From Gordionus sp. m RMFG-2023 (Eukaryota > Nematomorpha > Gordioida > Chordodea > Parachordodidae): 64,000 nt of DNA. Both the position numbers and the translations under genes were made by a program. Positions 9,601 through 20,000 of the stretch are shown piece by piece. Every line of letters begins with the position of its first letter. The stretch's first letter is position 1. The stretch covers positions 2,947,743 to 3,011,742 of the forward strand of contig NC_088778.1 of assembly GCF_954871325.1 (NCBI RefSeq), written 5' to 3'. The notes beneath the pieces are model-generated. The model was given only the letters and a program-made list of their open reading frames with translations, was not told where the DNA came from and ran no database searches.

Positions 9601-12469
9601 TTTGTAGGTCATTTTGGATTCTTTATTAGTTAAATTATAAGTTCTTCATATAGTGGACAAAAAGTTGACGACAGTTAGAATATCATTCTTCGTAAGAATA
9701 TCAGGTATTTATGAATAATAAATGTACAGGGAAGGTCCATTAGGGGTAGAAATATTACCTTCATCAGCACTTATAATCGCTTGAATATATTCCACCCTCC
9801 ATTCATTATCATTAAAACAAGCTAAATACCCTTTAATATTGTTGGTTGATATGTCTCCTATTCGATTTTGAATATTTTACTATATGGTTTTAACAGGATA
9901 CACTGCATGAATTTTTATTGCAGGAATGGAAAGAGTTTTGATAACTCTTCCTTTAAAAGTTTTTGCTCATTCATGGAATATATTGGAAAAATGAAATTTT
10001 TTAATATTTTCCTCGGCGAATTTGAAGAAATCACAGATTTTATTATTTTCATAAGGTCATTGTAAACTGATCTGCACCGCCAGGCGTTTAACAGTTCCCC
10101 ATACTCCACTGCAAACACTATCCCCATGTGCAGTAGCAAGGAAATGTCACTAGGATAGCAAAATCCACCTGATAACACAAATTTATGAAATTTTTCCTGT
10201 TTTTATATTGATTTGTAAACCCAACGGAAATAAATATATTAACACTCGGATTAAAAGTAAATTTTTGTAAAATTTATTAATTTTTTTTGTAATGAAATAA
10301 GCACGTTTTATGTTCCAGCGATTGGGATATGGCTATATAACCTATTAACCATAATTAGTTATTTTAAATTACTAGCGCTATTTAGCCAAAATTTTATCTT
10401 TATGCCAAAATGCGATTTTATTCAATAAATATTATATTATCACATATATTCAAAAATTAAATTTTGGGTTAAAAATATTAGCGCCATTTTGCGATCATTT
10501 TATTTTAAGCATTTTTTCTATTTAAACTTTTCTTCACCACCCTGAAAATATTTATATGAACAGTTTTATGTACTCTTTACAAAATATCGGAACTCTGGGA
10601 AAAAAAATAAGAATTTTTTTCAAAATACGTGCAAGAGTTTACTTAGGAATATAAAATAAGCCATAATGGATATATATATAGTGCGTCTAATATTAACGTT
10701 ATCCCAATTTTAAAAAATCATTTTTTTCAATGACCAAGCAGAGCTACGCTACTTTCTCCGGCTCTACTGAAGTTAAAGGGCTAATATTTTGGATTAGTCA
10801 ATTACGACACCTCATTAACTTGTATATATCAAATTTTAGCAAAATCTGAGATGGTCGAATTGTAAAGTGATTGGTTTGATATGGAATGAACTCTTACTGT
10901 CAAACTTTAAATGGTCAGGGCTAATTTACAACAAATGTACTAAAAAGTTTTTTGCATATTCTCAGTATTTTAATTAAAATTAATTTTTATTCTTATTTTG
11001 GCATTTGCAAAAACCATTTTATCTTAAATTTATATATATGTGTAGTTTTATCCAATAAAAAGCGTACAATACCGGGAAGGCTAAATTTTCTACTTTTTTT
11101 GTTTTCTCAGATAAAAATTGAAGCTAAATTTTATTCAAATTCAGTAGAATCTCAAATATTAATAAATATAACGTCATTTCACTCGAATATTAATGCGATT
11201 TTTAGATATGAAAAAATAAATGGATGTATAACATGTATCTAAGACAATCATTGGTGAGTGACTGGCCTGTTTTTAGAAAAAAAATTCGAAAAAGAGGTGT
11301 AGATCCCTCCTCGATTGACAAATTGTGAAAACACACATTTTAGATGACAGCCTTTCAGCTGCTATACCAGACGAACATATGCCATTATACATAAAGATGA
11401 AGGGCAAACATCTATTCATCTTTTTTATGAGCTTACATACATATATATATAACTATTTATATCTCTAACTATATTTTGTTTCATGTGTATTTTAAATTAT
11501 GGAATGAATATTAATAAACAAATTGGAGGGAATCAGAATGAGCAAGTTTTTTAAAATTTGGCTGATTTAATTTTGAACCAAGCTAATTCTAACATCTCCT
11601 TCTTAATAAAATATTGTTTTAACGTTTTGTATTCCACAATTGCTGATACCTAAAAAGTTATCTACAACTTTATAACGACATCATTTTAAGATTGGCAAAT
11701 AATTAGTGTGCATTATCTTTATATATTGTTACAGAATTTAAAATAATTTTGTGGGTATCTATTTCTTTTATGTTGTGCGGCGCATTTATTATTTGTTTAT
11801 TTATGAATATTTTATTTTTAATATTCTCTTAATTTTTCTCATCAAAAGGAAAATAATTCTACATTCAATTCACTTGTCAATAACCAACCCTCCTTCACTC
11901 AAACTCCTCAAATACAATATTATTTTCAAGTTCCCGTGAATCAAGTTCCCGTGAATAATGTGCCTAACCCAAATTTAAACATGACCTATAATCAATTGAA
12001 CGCGATAAACAGCAATAACTTAAATATAAGTTCTATACCAACATTATTAAATCACTCCACTTCCCAAAATCTATCACACGCAAATAATCAAAATAAAGAA
12101 ATTATTAGAAATAATGAAAATGTTAGCACAATGTTGTCAAGTATATTGGGAGATGAAAGCCCCACTAGTCGAAAAAATGTAATTACTTCCTATAAAAATA
12201 GCACTAATCAGACATTTAATTCACCCAACTTAAACACATCAAATTTAAGTTATGATAATCAAAAACTAATGCTAGATGGAGGTAATACCACAATTAATGT
12301 AAGTTGCGATCAAGCTAATGATAGCCCCTTGCAGCAAGCCATTATTTCTAGCCTTAAAAATAATAATGATCAAGATAACGCCAATAATTCTCCAATGGTT
12401 TTTCAAATAACCCATCAGCAATTGGAAGCATTATTGGGGATTAAAATTCAAGGCACAACCTCAGGATAA
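609..12469 (+). CDS. NFYC: Nuclear transcription factor Y subunit gamma (NF-YC / HAP5), 5 exons
   Basis: NF-YC pairs with NF-YB through histone folds; the dimer recruits NF-YA to bind CCAAT boxes in the nucleus. Exons are 609-704, 749-826, 873-986, 1029-1124 and 11849-12469. All introns are GT-AG and phase 0, and the total is 1005 nt (334 residues). Residues about 39-118 form the histone fold, with [44 protein letters not shown] and [13 protein letters not shown], all close to animal NF-YC. The last exon encodes the low-complexity Gln/Asn-rich activation region and begins with a conserved IQYYF segment, as in vertebrate NF-YC after the fold. ATG at 609 is the first start in the exon. The first three introns are 42-46 bp, while the fourth is 10.7 kb and stuffed with transposons. 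A possible poly(A) signal AATAAA lies at 12578. Exon order and family are certain; an extra small exon in intron 4 cannot be excluded. Confidence 0.95.
1125..2254. other. Proximal part of NF-YC intron 4
   Basis: This is AT-rich intron sequence without a convincing gene. It contains a short run of C at about 2169 and, at about 2130, an isolated ATTCCATGTCAAATCAATC that resembles the termini of the elements at 5296-7760 and 8838-10893. It may be a decayed end of that family. Confidence 0.5.
2538..3437 (-). pseudogene. hAT transposase remnant (C-terminal half)
   Basis: Read leftward, the region encodes hAT blocks in order: a SPTRWAG segment near 3380, a stretch resembling [19 protein letters not shown] near 3030, a block reading [13 protein letters not shown] near 2900, then the hATC dimerisation domain ([18 protein letters not shown], about 2650-2740). 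The blocks are in different frames with stop codons between them. One switch near 2845 could be a spliced intron, because a GTGAGT donor follows. Everything upstream of the PTRW region is missing, cut off where the inverted right arm begins at about 3400. It is a dead copy. Confidence 0.8.
3730..5295. mobile_element. Element B: large palindrome with an ORF in each arm
   Basis: The left arm (3730 to about 4313) and right arm (about 4711-5295) are inverted copies, about 585 bp each and nearly identical. Each arm contains the same open frame: 94 codons at 3749-4033 on + and 78 codons at 4992-5228 on -, differing at about one residue over the shared part ([12 protein letters not shown] against [12 protein letters not shown]). 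The spacer has a separate 83-codon + frame at 4474-4725 beginning [19 protein letters not shown], and three spaced copies of a TTAATGGACTAAAT-like motif. None of these proteins is recognised. Near-identity of the arms argues for recent insertion or gene conversion. Confidence 0.75.
5296..7760 (+). mobile_element. Element C: DNA transposon with 595-bp terminal inverted repeats
   Basis: The ends are GGTGAATTCCATATCAAATC and its complement. Inverted repeats run 5296-5887 and about 7158-7760 with a small number of mismatches. The unique centre codes for one protein (see 5888-7064). The flanks are TA-rich (ATAT on both sides), so the duplication length cannot be read with certainty. The termini resemble those of the element at 8838-10893, so both probably belong to one superfamily, which I cannot name. 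Confidence 0.8.
5888..7064 (+). pseudogene. Transposase-like protein of element C, one frame change
   Basis: The first open frame (5888-6667, about 259 codons) continues after a frame change near 6660 into a second that ends at 7064. Visible features are a Cys/His cluster that could bind zinc ([14 protein letters not shown], then [18 protein letters not shown]), an [20 protein letters not shown] block, HPFIIYY, then YYFSDWG, a segment reading [10 protein letters not shown], and [13 protein letters not shown] with [13 protein letters not shown] know proteins with this ENY/HPF/SDG/HG arrangement as repetitive, unnamed animal proteins. The spaced aspartates suggest an RNase-H-like DDE/D transposase, but that is inference. 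The frame starts directly after the left inverted repeat, so the real start codon is unclear. SDG of relatives is SDW here, another sign of decay. Confidence 0.7.
8507..8837. other. Spacer between two transposons in NF-YC intron 4
   Basis: AT-rich sequence with no gene. It has a TCAGATGGCGCAGG segment at about 8700 that resembles motifs inside the element at 8838-10893. Confidence 0.4.
8838..10893 (-). mobile_element. Element D: relative of element C with long diverged inverted repeats
   Basis: The left end is GGGGCATTCCATATCAAAT and the right end is the complement of GAGTTCATTCCATATCAAA. The inverted repeats can be followed for about 700 bp each way (8838 to about 9550 and about 10180-10893), with many differences, so it is older than C. 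Paired internal landmarks are TGCATGTATTTTGG against its inverse near 10640, and GCTAGATAGCGC against its inverse near 10375. The centre holds coding remnants on the - strand. Flanking bases are TTAA on the left and TTAC on the right; no certain duplication. Confidence 0.7.
9690..10178 (-). pseudogene. Transposase-like remnant in element D
   Basis: Two pieces are visible on the - strand. The first (9915-10178) reads [16 protein letters not shown] and [16 protein letters not shown]. The second (about 9700-9870) reads [20 protein letters not shown] followed by a run ending in [10 protein letters not shown]. The second resembles the C-terminal YVAxxYDxxWxVG module that I associate with proteins of the element C type. 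The link is therefore by inference plus shared termini. It is too short and broken to be functional. Confidence 0.4.
10894..11848. other. Distal part of NF-YC intron 4
   Basis: AT-rich sequence with no supported gene. The 3' end has a pyrimidine-rich tract followed by ATCAAAAG, the acceptor used by the last NF-YC exon. Confidence 0.5.
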
Positions 12470-14017
12470 CATATATTTTTTTAAAGTTTAAATTCTTATA
12501 TGGACCTATTTGTAAATAACACCCAGAATATTATATTATTGCTTAATATATCATTATTAATTATTCTAATTATAGAAAATAAAAGTATACCACGGGTGGA
12601 TACATTGCTAACGTGAGTTTAAAGGACTATTTTTCCGAGATTTCCCTCAGTGTAAGAACTAGACATCCGCAAATCCCAGGCTGACGTCTAAAAATTTGGG
12701 GCTGGTTGGGCTTTTTTAAATATGATATCATTCCATTTTGTGAAATAAATTGATATATTTTAAAATTCTTGCAAGAAACAAGGCGCCTATATTTTTTTAT
12801 TTGTGGAACATTTTTCTTTACATTTATATCAATTCGGGCTAGGTCGGGATTATCAGGACAAATAAACAAAATTTTTGTTAAGTAGCATGCCGGATTAAAT
12901 TTTTTTTTAATCTTGAGCCAGGTGTGAAAAATTAATTCCGATGAAGATTACTTGGCAAGAACATTAATTTTATGATGTTTTTAATAGTTTTATTTCGTCA
13001 TGAATATCTAAGCAAAAGATAACGTGTCTATTTTTTACTGTCATATTACTTTTTTGCGTGAGATTTGATTCGCCCGTGGTTCAAAAAAAAATTTGGGGAT
13101 TATAGGCATGATTTTTAGCGATTTAGAGCATGTCAAAAATAGTTATCCCCTTGTTTTTATTGATACTAAAAATGTTTGTTAGATTATCTGAATTTCATGT
13201 TAGATTAGCAATTAATTATTGGTCCAGTTATTAGTTTTACACATTAGCAACTCGAGGATGGAAATAAAGCTTTTAATACGGAATAAATATATATTTATGT
13301 CTAAACGAATAAAAATAACTAGCTCGAACCTAAAAAAAATCTATTTTAAAATAGAGTTGGCGGTTTAAATTAACCCCCCCCCCCCCAATAATAAAGTATT
13401 GTTTTTTTTTATGAGATGTAAAAATAAATATGTATTATGCATTGCGACATTATATGCTATGCTTGAATGACGAAAATGTAATTTCTCGAGGAAAAAAAAT
13501 TCTAATAATTTTATTTTTTTAAAAATCTTTATTTTATATGTATTTCGTATTAATCCTTTCTTTTTTAAATTTCTTATTCCTTAAAGTCCTTCTGTCGAGA
13601 GGTTCACATCCATGATTAAATTATCATTTTTAATGTCTTAGTGAGCTTTAGAAAAAAAACGGAAAACTTAACATAAATTGATTGGAAGAAACCATCGATA
13701 GAATTGACTTGATTAAATATCAACACATTTTGAACAGCTGTGCTCTTAATACATTATTGATTGAGAAAAAGTAAATGAGCTGTTTTGTACACAAGGAAAG
13801 GGTTAAACCATAAACCCTCAATATATATTTCTTCGAACTCTAGAAACAATATTTTTTTAAAAACCTCCATTCTATAATTAATGACAATGGATGGGATATG
13901 TTTCATTTTAAAACTAAATTACAAATTTGCATTTATTAAAATTTATATCTTTCAAATCATCAAAATCATAAAGAATTGAGAAATAGTTTTTTTTAAAAAA
14001 ACAACGACTATGAATAA
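12470..14017. other. Intergenic region between convergent NF-YC and RFC5
   Basis: No gene is seen. About 12650-12850 is a GC-richer repeat-like patch with GGGCTGG and TCGGGCTAGGTCGGG motifs (see the dispersed GGCCC family). A run of C lies at 13374-13385. Both genes should terminate transcription here. Confidence 0.5.
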
Positions 14018-17000
14018 TTATGAACTTCCACATGACAAAGCCACAATAGGATCTTTTGCAGATTGGAACACACCAACCAGGGCTGATAATTGTATCCTCT
14101 CATTAGTACCAAATGAGAGTTGGTATCTAAAATAACATAAAAAGAATATGTAATTATGATAGCGATTGGTATATAAAAAAAAATTTTCTACTTATCTATT
14201 ACGGCGACTAAAGACAGTAATATTATTTTGGCTAAATATTGGCTTAGCTTTTTTAAAAATTTGGAACTTAGTGGGATGATTATTATATCCGTATTTAATG
14301 ATAGAGCGAGATTTTGATGAAAAATTATTTGGCAGGTAGGATGTAAGATTAAAAACCGGAGACCATCATAGGGAAAATTTTAAGTTTAAGAGCATCCAAT
14401 CATCAACGAATGATAAAAATTGATAATGAATGAAAATCGTTTTAAATATAAGGATTGAGCCGATTTTTAAAAACGGCTAATTATATTTTAGCCAGAAAAA
14501 TATGCCTAAGCCTCCAGATTTTGATAATATATGTCTAGACCTTTGTTCCTTCTCTGAGCAAATTCTTCAGGCTTGGGTAATATTTTTCTGGATGAAGTAT
14601 TGAGTTAGCCGTTTTTAAAAATCGGCTCAAAACGAGCCGTTTAACATCACTAAATAAACTAGGTTTAACCATTTAAAAAAAACACATCTTGCTAAAGAAT
14701 GGAATCCAAAAGGAATGGCAAATTTTTATTAAATAGAAGTTAGCATTATACAATTAAATCAGAATTTAATACTACTTAATGATTGAATATTAAGAAAAAA
14801 AAAGTCTTTTTTCCAGATATATTATGAATAAACTAATTACTCTAGATTTGCTAATTTTTCCGTCAACGATTGTAGAATGGTCACGGGTAAACTAACTATA
14901 ATTTGATAATTTTTAAATCGATATAACTACAATAAAATTAACTTAGATGAACAAGCAGGTGAATTTCTGTCAATATGTCTTGTAAAGATAACCCTTTTTC
15001 AACTTTCAAATCCAGTATATCTATTGATAAATATATATTTTTTAAAAAAGATTTGCTAATTGTAAGAAATATTGTAAAGCATTTCCGCTGAAATGTGAAA
15101 GGCATTTCAATGGCGTTTACTATAGCCAATGACATTTACTACAGCTGATTTCAATAGGTAAGTATTAATAAGAGACCTTCATGGGTCAGCCGTGACCCAT
15201 ATGTTAATATTATATTAGCGGCCCTGGGTTTTAGAAAATCTATTCTAATACTTTAAAAAAATTCATTATTATTACTAACTTAAAAAAATATTGCAAATTT
15301 TGAGTATCACATACAAAATGATTAACTGAATATTGTTTATTTTCATTGAATATAATAAAATTAAAATTTTAGATATAGGCAAATTTTTTTAAACTTATTA
15401 GGCTAGGAAATTTTTTTAAAATATGGGCCGAGCTTATAAATTTTTTTTACTAAAGGCCTGGGCCAGACTTTATCAAAAAATCCAGACCCATGAAAGTTTC
15501 TGGTATTAATATTATTAGATCTTGGGAGGTTTCTAGTTTATTTGTTTCTAAGGGTGTGGGCCAGACTTGATCAAAAAATGCAGAAGCATAAGGGTTTCTG
15601 GTATTAATGTCATTAGATCTTAGGCTAAAAAGGTTTCTAATTTATTTATTTTTACTAAGGTTATGGGCCAGTCTTGATAAAAAAATCCAGACACATAAAA
15701 GTTTCTGGGGAACCTGGACTAAAAAGGATTCTAATTTTGGTTCTTAATATTTTTAAAAACAAAAAAAAGGGATCTGTTTTCAGTCTCTAAAATTTTGAAT
15801 AAAATGGATTCTGATTTCCATAAATTTTAAAAGAGGATTCCAGGTACTGTTTTCAGATTTGACGGGGTTCCAAATTTTGAATAAAACAGTTTCATGGTTA
15901 GAATAAAGACCTGAATCATATGCAGCATAAAACTTAAAAAATAAGAATTAAAACTTTCGTAAGCAGATTTCAGAGGCAAATTAAGCATCCATTCAAGTAT
16001 ATCCTTAATATCTTGGGGCAAAGGCTGGCCAGTAGTCGTGTAAACATTATTTTGATCTATAATATCGTATGCCATGGAAGTACTCTACCAAAAATAAATT
16101 TTTTTAAAAAAAAATTAATTATCTATTCGAAATGATATTTTTGACATACATGAAAAATAAATTTTCCTAGCTAAACCTGCATAACATTCAACGCTTTTCG
16201 CATGTCCCCATTCGCCAATTTGACCAAAGCTTTTATCCCATCATCCGTTACATTTAGCCTATAAAAATTAATTATTTGGAACATTTTAAATATATTTTGT
16301 AATTTGTAAAGTGGAAAATGTTAAATATGAGCAGCAAGCAAAAAGTTAATTGGATTATATTTTTAATAATCCTCCAGGGTTGTAATTAAATTTTATGGCT
16401 AGTTTTTTGAAAAATCCTAACATTTTTTGGGCACCCTACGGTTTGTTTAATATTTATTTCTCCTTTTAAGAGGACAAATATTTAAACGCCATAATGTGAA
16501 TTAATCCAAAACTCTTTGAGCAATTGGCAATACTACCCATTCGTCCTTTATTATGTTATAATGTAAACGGTTATTAAATGTTCTATCACGTGATTTTAAA
16601 ATTGGACAATTGATATAATGTAAATATATCTTATTAAACTTTAAGATCAGTCAGTATCATACCAATGTATCTGATAATTAATAAAAGTCGGTCTTTTATT
16701 GGTCAAAAAATAAACATTTTATTATAAAATTTATTTTAATTTGAAAAAATTAGAGTTAACTTTAAATTTGTAAAATAGTGCTTAAATTTATAAAAATATA
16801 CTGAAATAAAATAGTGAAAATTATTTAAGAGTATTAAAAAAAAATTTTTTTAAAAAAAATTCGCAGTCGACAGGATTCGAACCTGTGCGGGAAAACCCAA
16901 CTGATTTCTAGTCAGTCGCCTTAACCACTCGGCCACGACTGCTTCAGTAAAAGTTTGATTTAATTGTAGATTTATAACATTATAATATTTATGAAGTTAA

Positions 17001-20000
17001 TTTAAGAAATAAACCATCTTCATTCAATAATAACAATATGATATTTATGAAGTTACCACCTTCATTCAATAATAATAAATTTATATTAATATTGCAAATT
17101 TTCAATTTACTTTTCTTCTTGTGCAATATATGTAACTCTATTTAACATGGCTTCACTGTTTAATGGACCAAATCTATACCTGGTACATCTAGATATTATT
17201 GCTGGTATTATGCCTGATAAATGATTACCAATAAGACAAAATCTAACATTTGATGTGTATTTTTCAATAATCCTTCGCAAAGCATTTTGAGAATCTTTAG
17301 TCATAGCATCTGCTTCATCAAGAATTATCAGCTTAAACTTTTGGCTTTAAAAATATAATTACATAATGTAATTGAATAGAGAAATATTTTTTGCATGATA
17401 TGGTAAATATTAGTGGCTTTATTAATTTTTTGATCAACTATTGTGAATTTAAAATATTTATAACTTGGGATAAAAGGCCTCATTCTATTAATTTATATTA
17501 ATAGCCATGTATAAATTTATAAGATAAAATTATAACAATATGTTAAATATAAAATCTCTTTATGAAGACATAAACATAACCACATATCAATAATCTAAAA
17601 AATTATTTATTAGTATGTCAAAATTTAATTATCCAAGTTTTAAATAAATATTTGAGGCTTGCAAATATCATTCCTCTAAAGGAGGTTAATTTCAATCTGG
17701 GATTGTATTGACAATTTATTTCATGAATTTCAAATGAAAAAAATTTTAATTTTCTATTGATTTTATTATTTAAGGACAACTATTATTAGCTTTATACATA
17801 ATTCAGGTAATTACATCATTTATTCGTGATCTCAATGGCATTTATATGCCTATACAATCTCATAAGTTTTTTAGCATCCTTGTCTTTATGCATACCTTCA
17901 CCCCACCCCTCCTCCCCACACATGGAATATCAAATATTTTTAGAGACCTAGTTCTTGAAGCTCATGTCAATTATATGCTCATGCCTATATGGTCAAACAA
18001 ATATTGTTTCTCTTTTGAGAAGTGTATAATTTATAGACATGTCAATAGAACACATATAATTTAAAGTTACATCATATTTTTTATCTTTTGGTAAAAATTC
18101 TTTTTCTATTACCACTATTTTAAAACTATAGCGAGATTTAATTTATAAAAATGGTTTGATACAATTTTGTCATGCTTGTAAACCTGATAAATGCTTATAG
18201 GATTAATATATTTAAGATTAATATTAGGGATGTACAGATATTTTTTATGGGGTTAAATTAAAGATGTTATATTAAAAAATATATGGGATGAGTAGATGTA
18301 TGCATTAAATATTAAAACCATTAGTATGTTTACTGAATACAAAATCAGAGATGATATCTGATTGGTAATTGGCCGATATCAATTTAATATTGCATCGGAT
18401 CAACCTCCAAAAAGTGGGATTGATATACCCCTAATTAATATTATGTTTTAAGAAATTTTGCCTAAAAACTAATAAAAATTTTATTGAGAATATATATATA
18501 TGGAATCTTAGCTTTAAGATAGTGCAATATTATCAATCCTCACCAGTATAGCACCTTATAGAATTAAATGTTTTAATATTTATTTAAATTATTTTATATA
18601 TATCTTGCAAAGGTACCATTCGCACAGCCCCCAGCCCAGTGTGGGTTTTATATTTTCAGGTCCGGCCCTGATTTTTTTAAAATATATTAGAATTTTTACT
18701 AATAAGAGTAATTTAAAATATTGGGTTTAAAATATAGCCCTGTCTGGGTATTTTTTTTAAAAAAAATTCAGGCCCAGTCCTGGTTTTTAAAGTTATATTT
18801 AAAAAAATGAAAATACAGCCCAGCTCATGTAACTGGGCCAGGCTGGGCCTACAGGTCTCTGATATATATAGCGATTATTAATGTTTTAAAATTTACAGTT
18901 AGCTTAAAAAAAATGTGATTGTCAGCAATATATGTCTTGTAAGTTTAAAGTTTTTGTTTGCTTATGGATTGGTTGACAGTGAGATCCTAATATTTTTAAA
19001 TCTTTTTATGGATAATGTTTTACAGATTTCAAAGAAGCCTACCTTTCTTCAGCCATTCCTTATTTAGATACATATATTTTGTAAAATAACTGATTGCCAA
19101 TAAATAGATATTTTGAAATGATCATATGCTAACGCTTTTTAAGTCATTAAACGCCAACTAGCGGAATCATTTTTATTATTTATTTAAAATGGTAGATATG
19201 TAATTTTGGCTGCATATAGTTTAGGAAATATATTTACCTATATAAATCAAATTGATAAATTAGGTCTACCTAATAATTAGATAAATTTTAAAGTTCGTGC
19301 TGCTTGTAAAATTTGGTATATAAACTAAGTAATGTGTTATTTAAAATTTTTAATATAAAAAATTATATTTATAAGCTACATTTGTGACACTATAAAAATG
19401 TTTTGACTTTTTCATACTACCAAAAATGATTAACTAGGCTCAAAACAGAGTCTAATAAAAAAAAATAATTTTTTACTCTTTTTAAAATTAATAGCTGTCA
19501 AAAGTCTGACTGATTTTAAAAAAAGGTCTTCAGTTCTTTTGGGATAGGAAGAACGAAACAACATCTAGGATGGATTTATATTGGATCCGATTAATTCGAC
19601 AAGATTGAACATAATCGATTGATTTTTTAAAAAAAAGTAGATCAATTTTTCTTTATTAAAATCGATGATAGATTAATTACTATGAAATAGAATTAATGAA
19701 GAAAAAATTCGTTTCATATTAACAAGATTTTAAATCGCATACTATTATTAACGTGTCAGATCTGATCCCAAAGGGGATCAAGATAATTAAAATAAAAGGC
19801 CCATTTCATGTTCAATTTATTTGTCTAAATAAAACCGTATATTTATTTTATTTTAGCTTTTTTAATACTTAAAATAAACCTTACTCTTTCAAAATTGAAT
19901 AGAAAATATTTTTTAAAATAATTTTTCTAGCAGATTAAAAAACAGGGAGTTGCGTCTAGTTCAAACTTCAGACAAGGGTTAAAATCTTTTCCTTTAAACC

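Noticed and set aside
18360-18450. + strand [14 protein letters not shown] resembling the RFC5 NASDDRGID motif
   Set aside because: Wrong strand, no ATPase context, and the true [10 protein letters not shown] exon is at 23286-23207 on the - strand.
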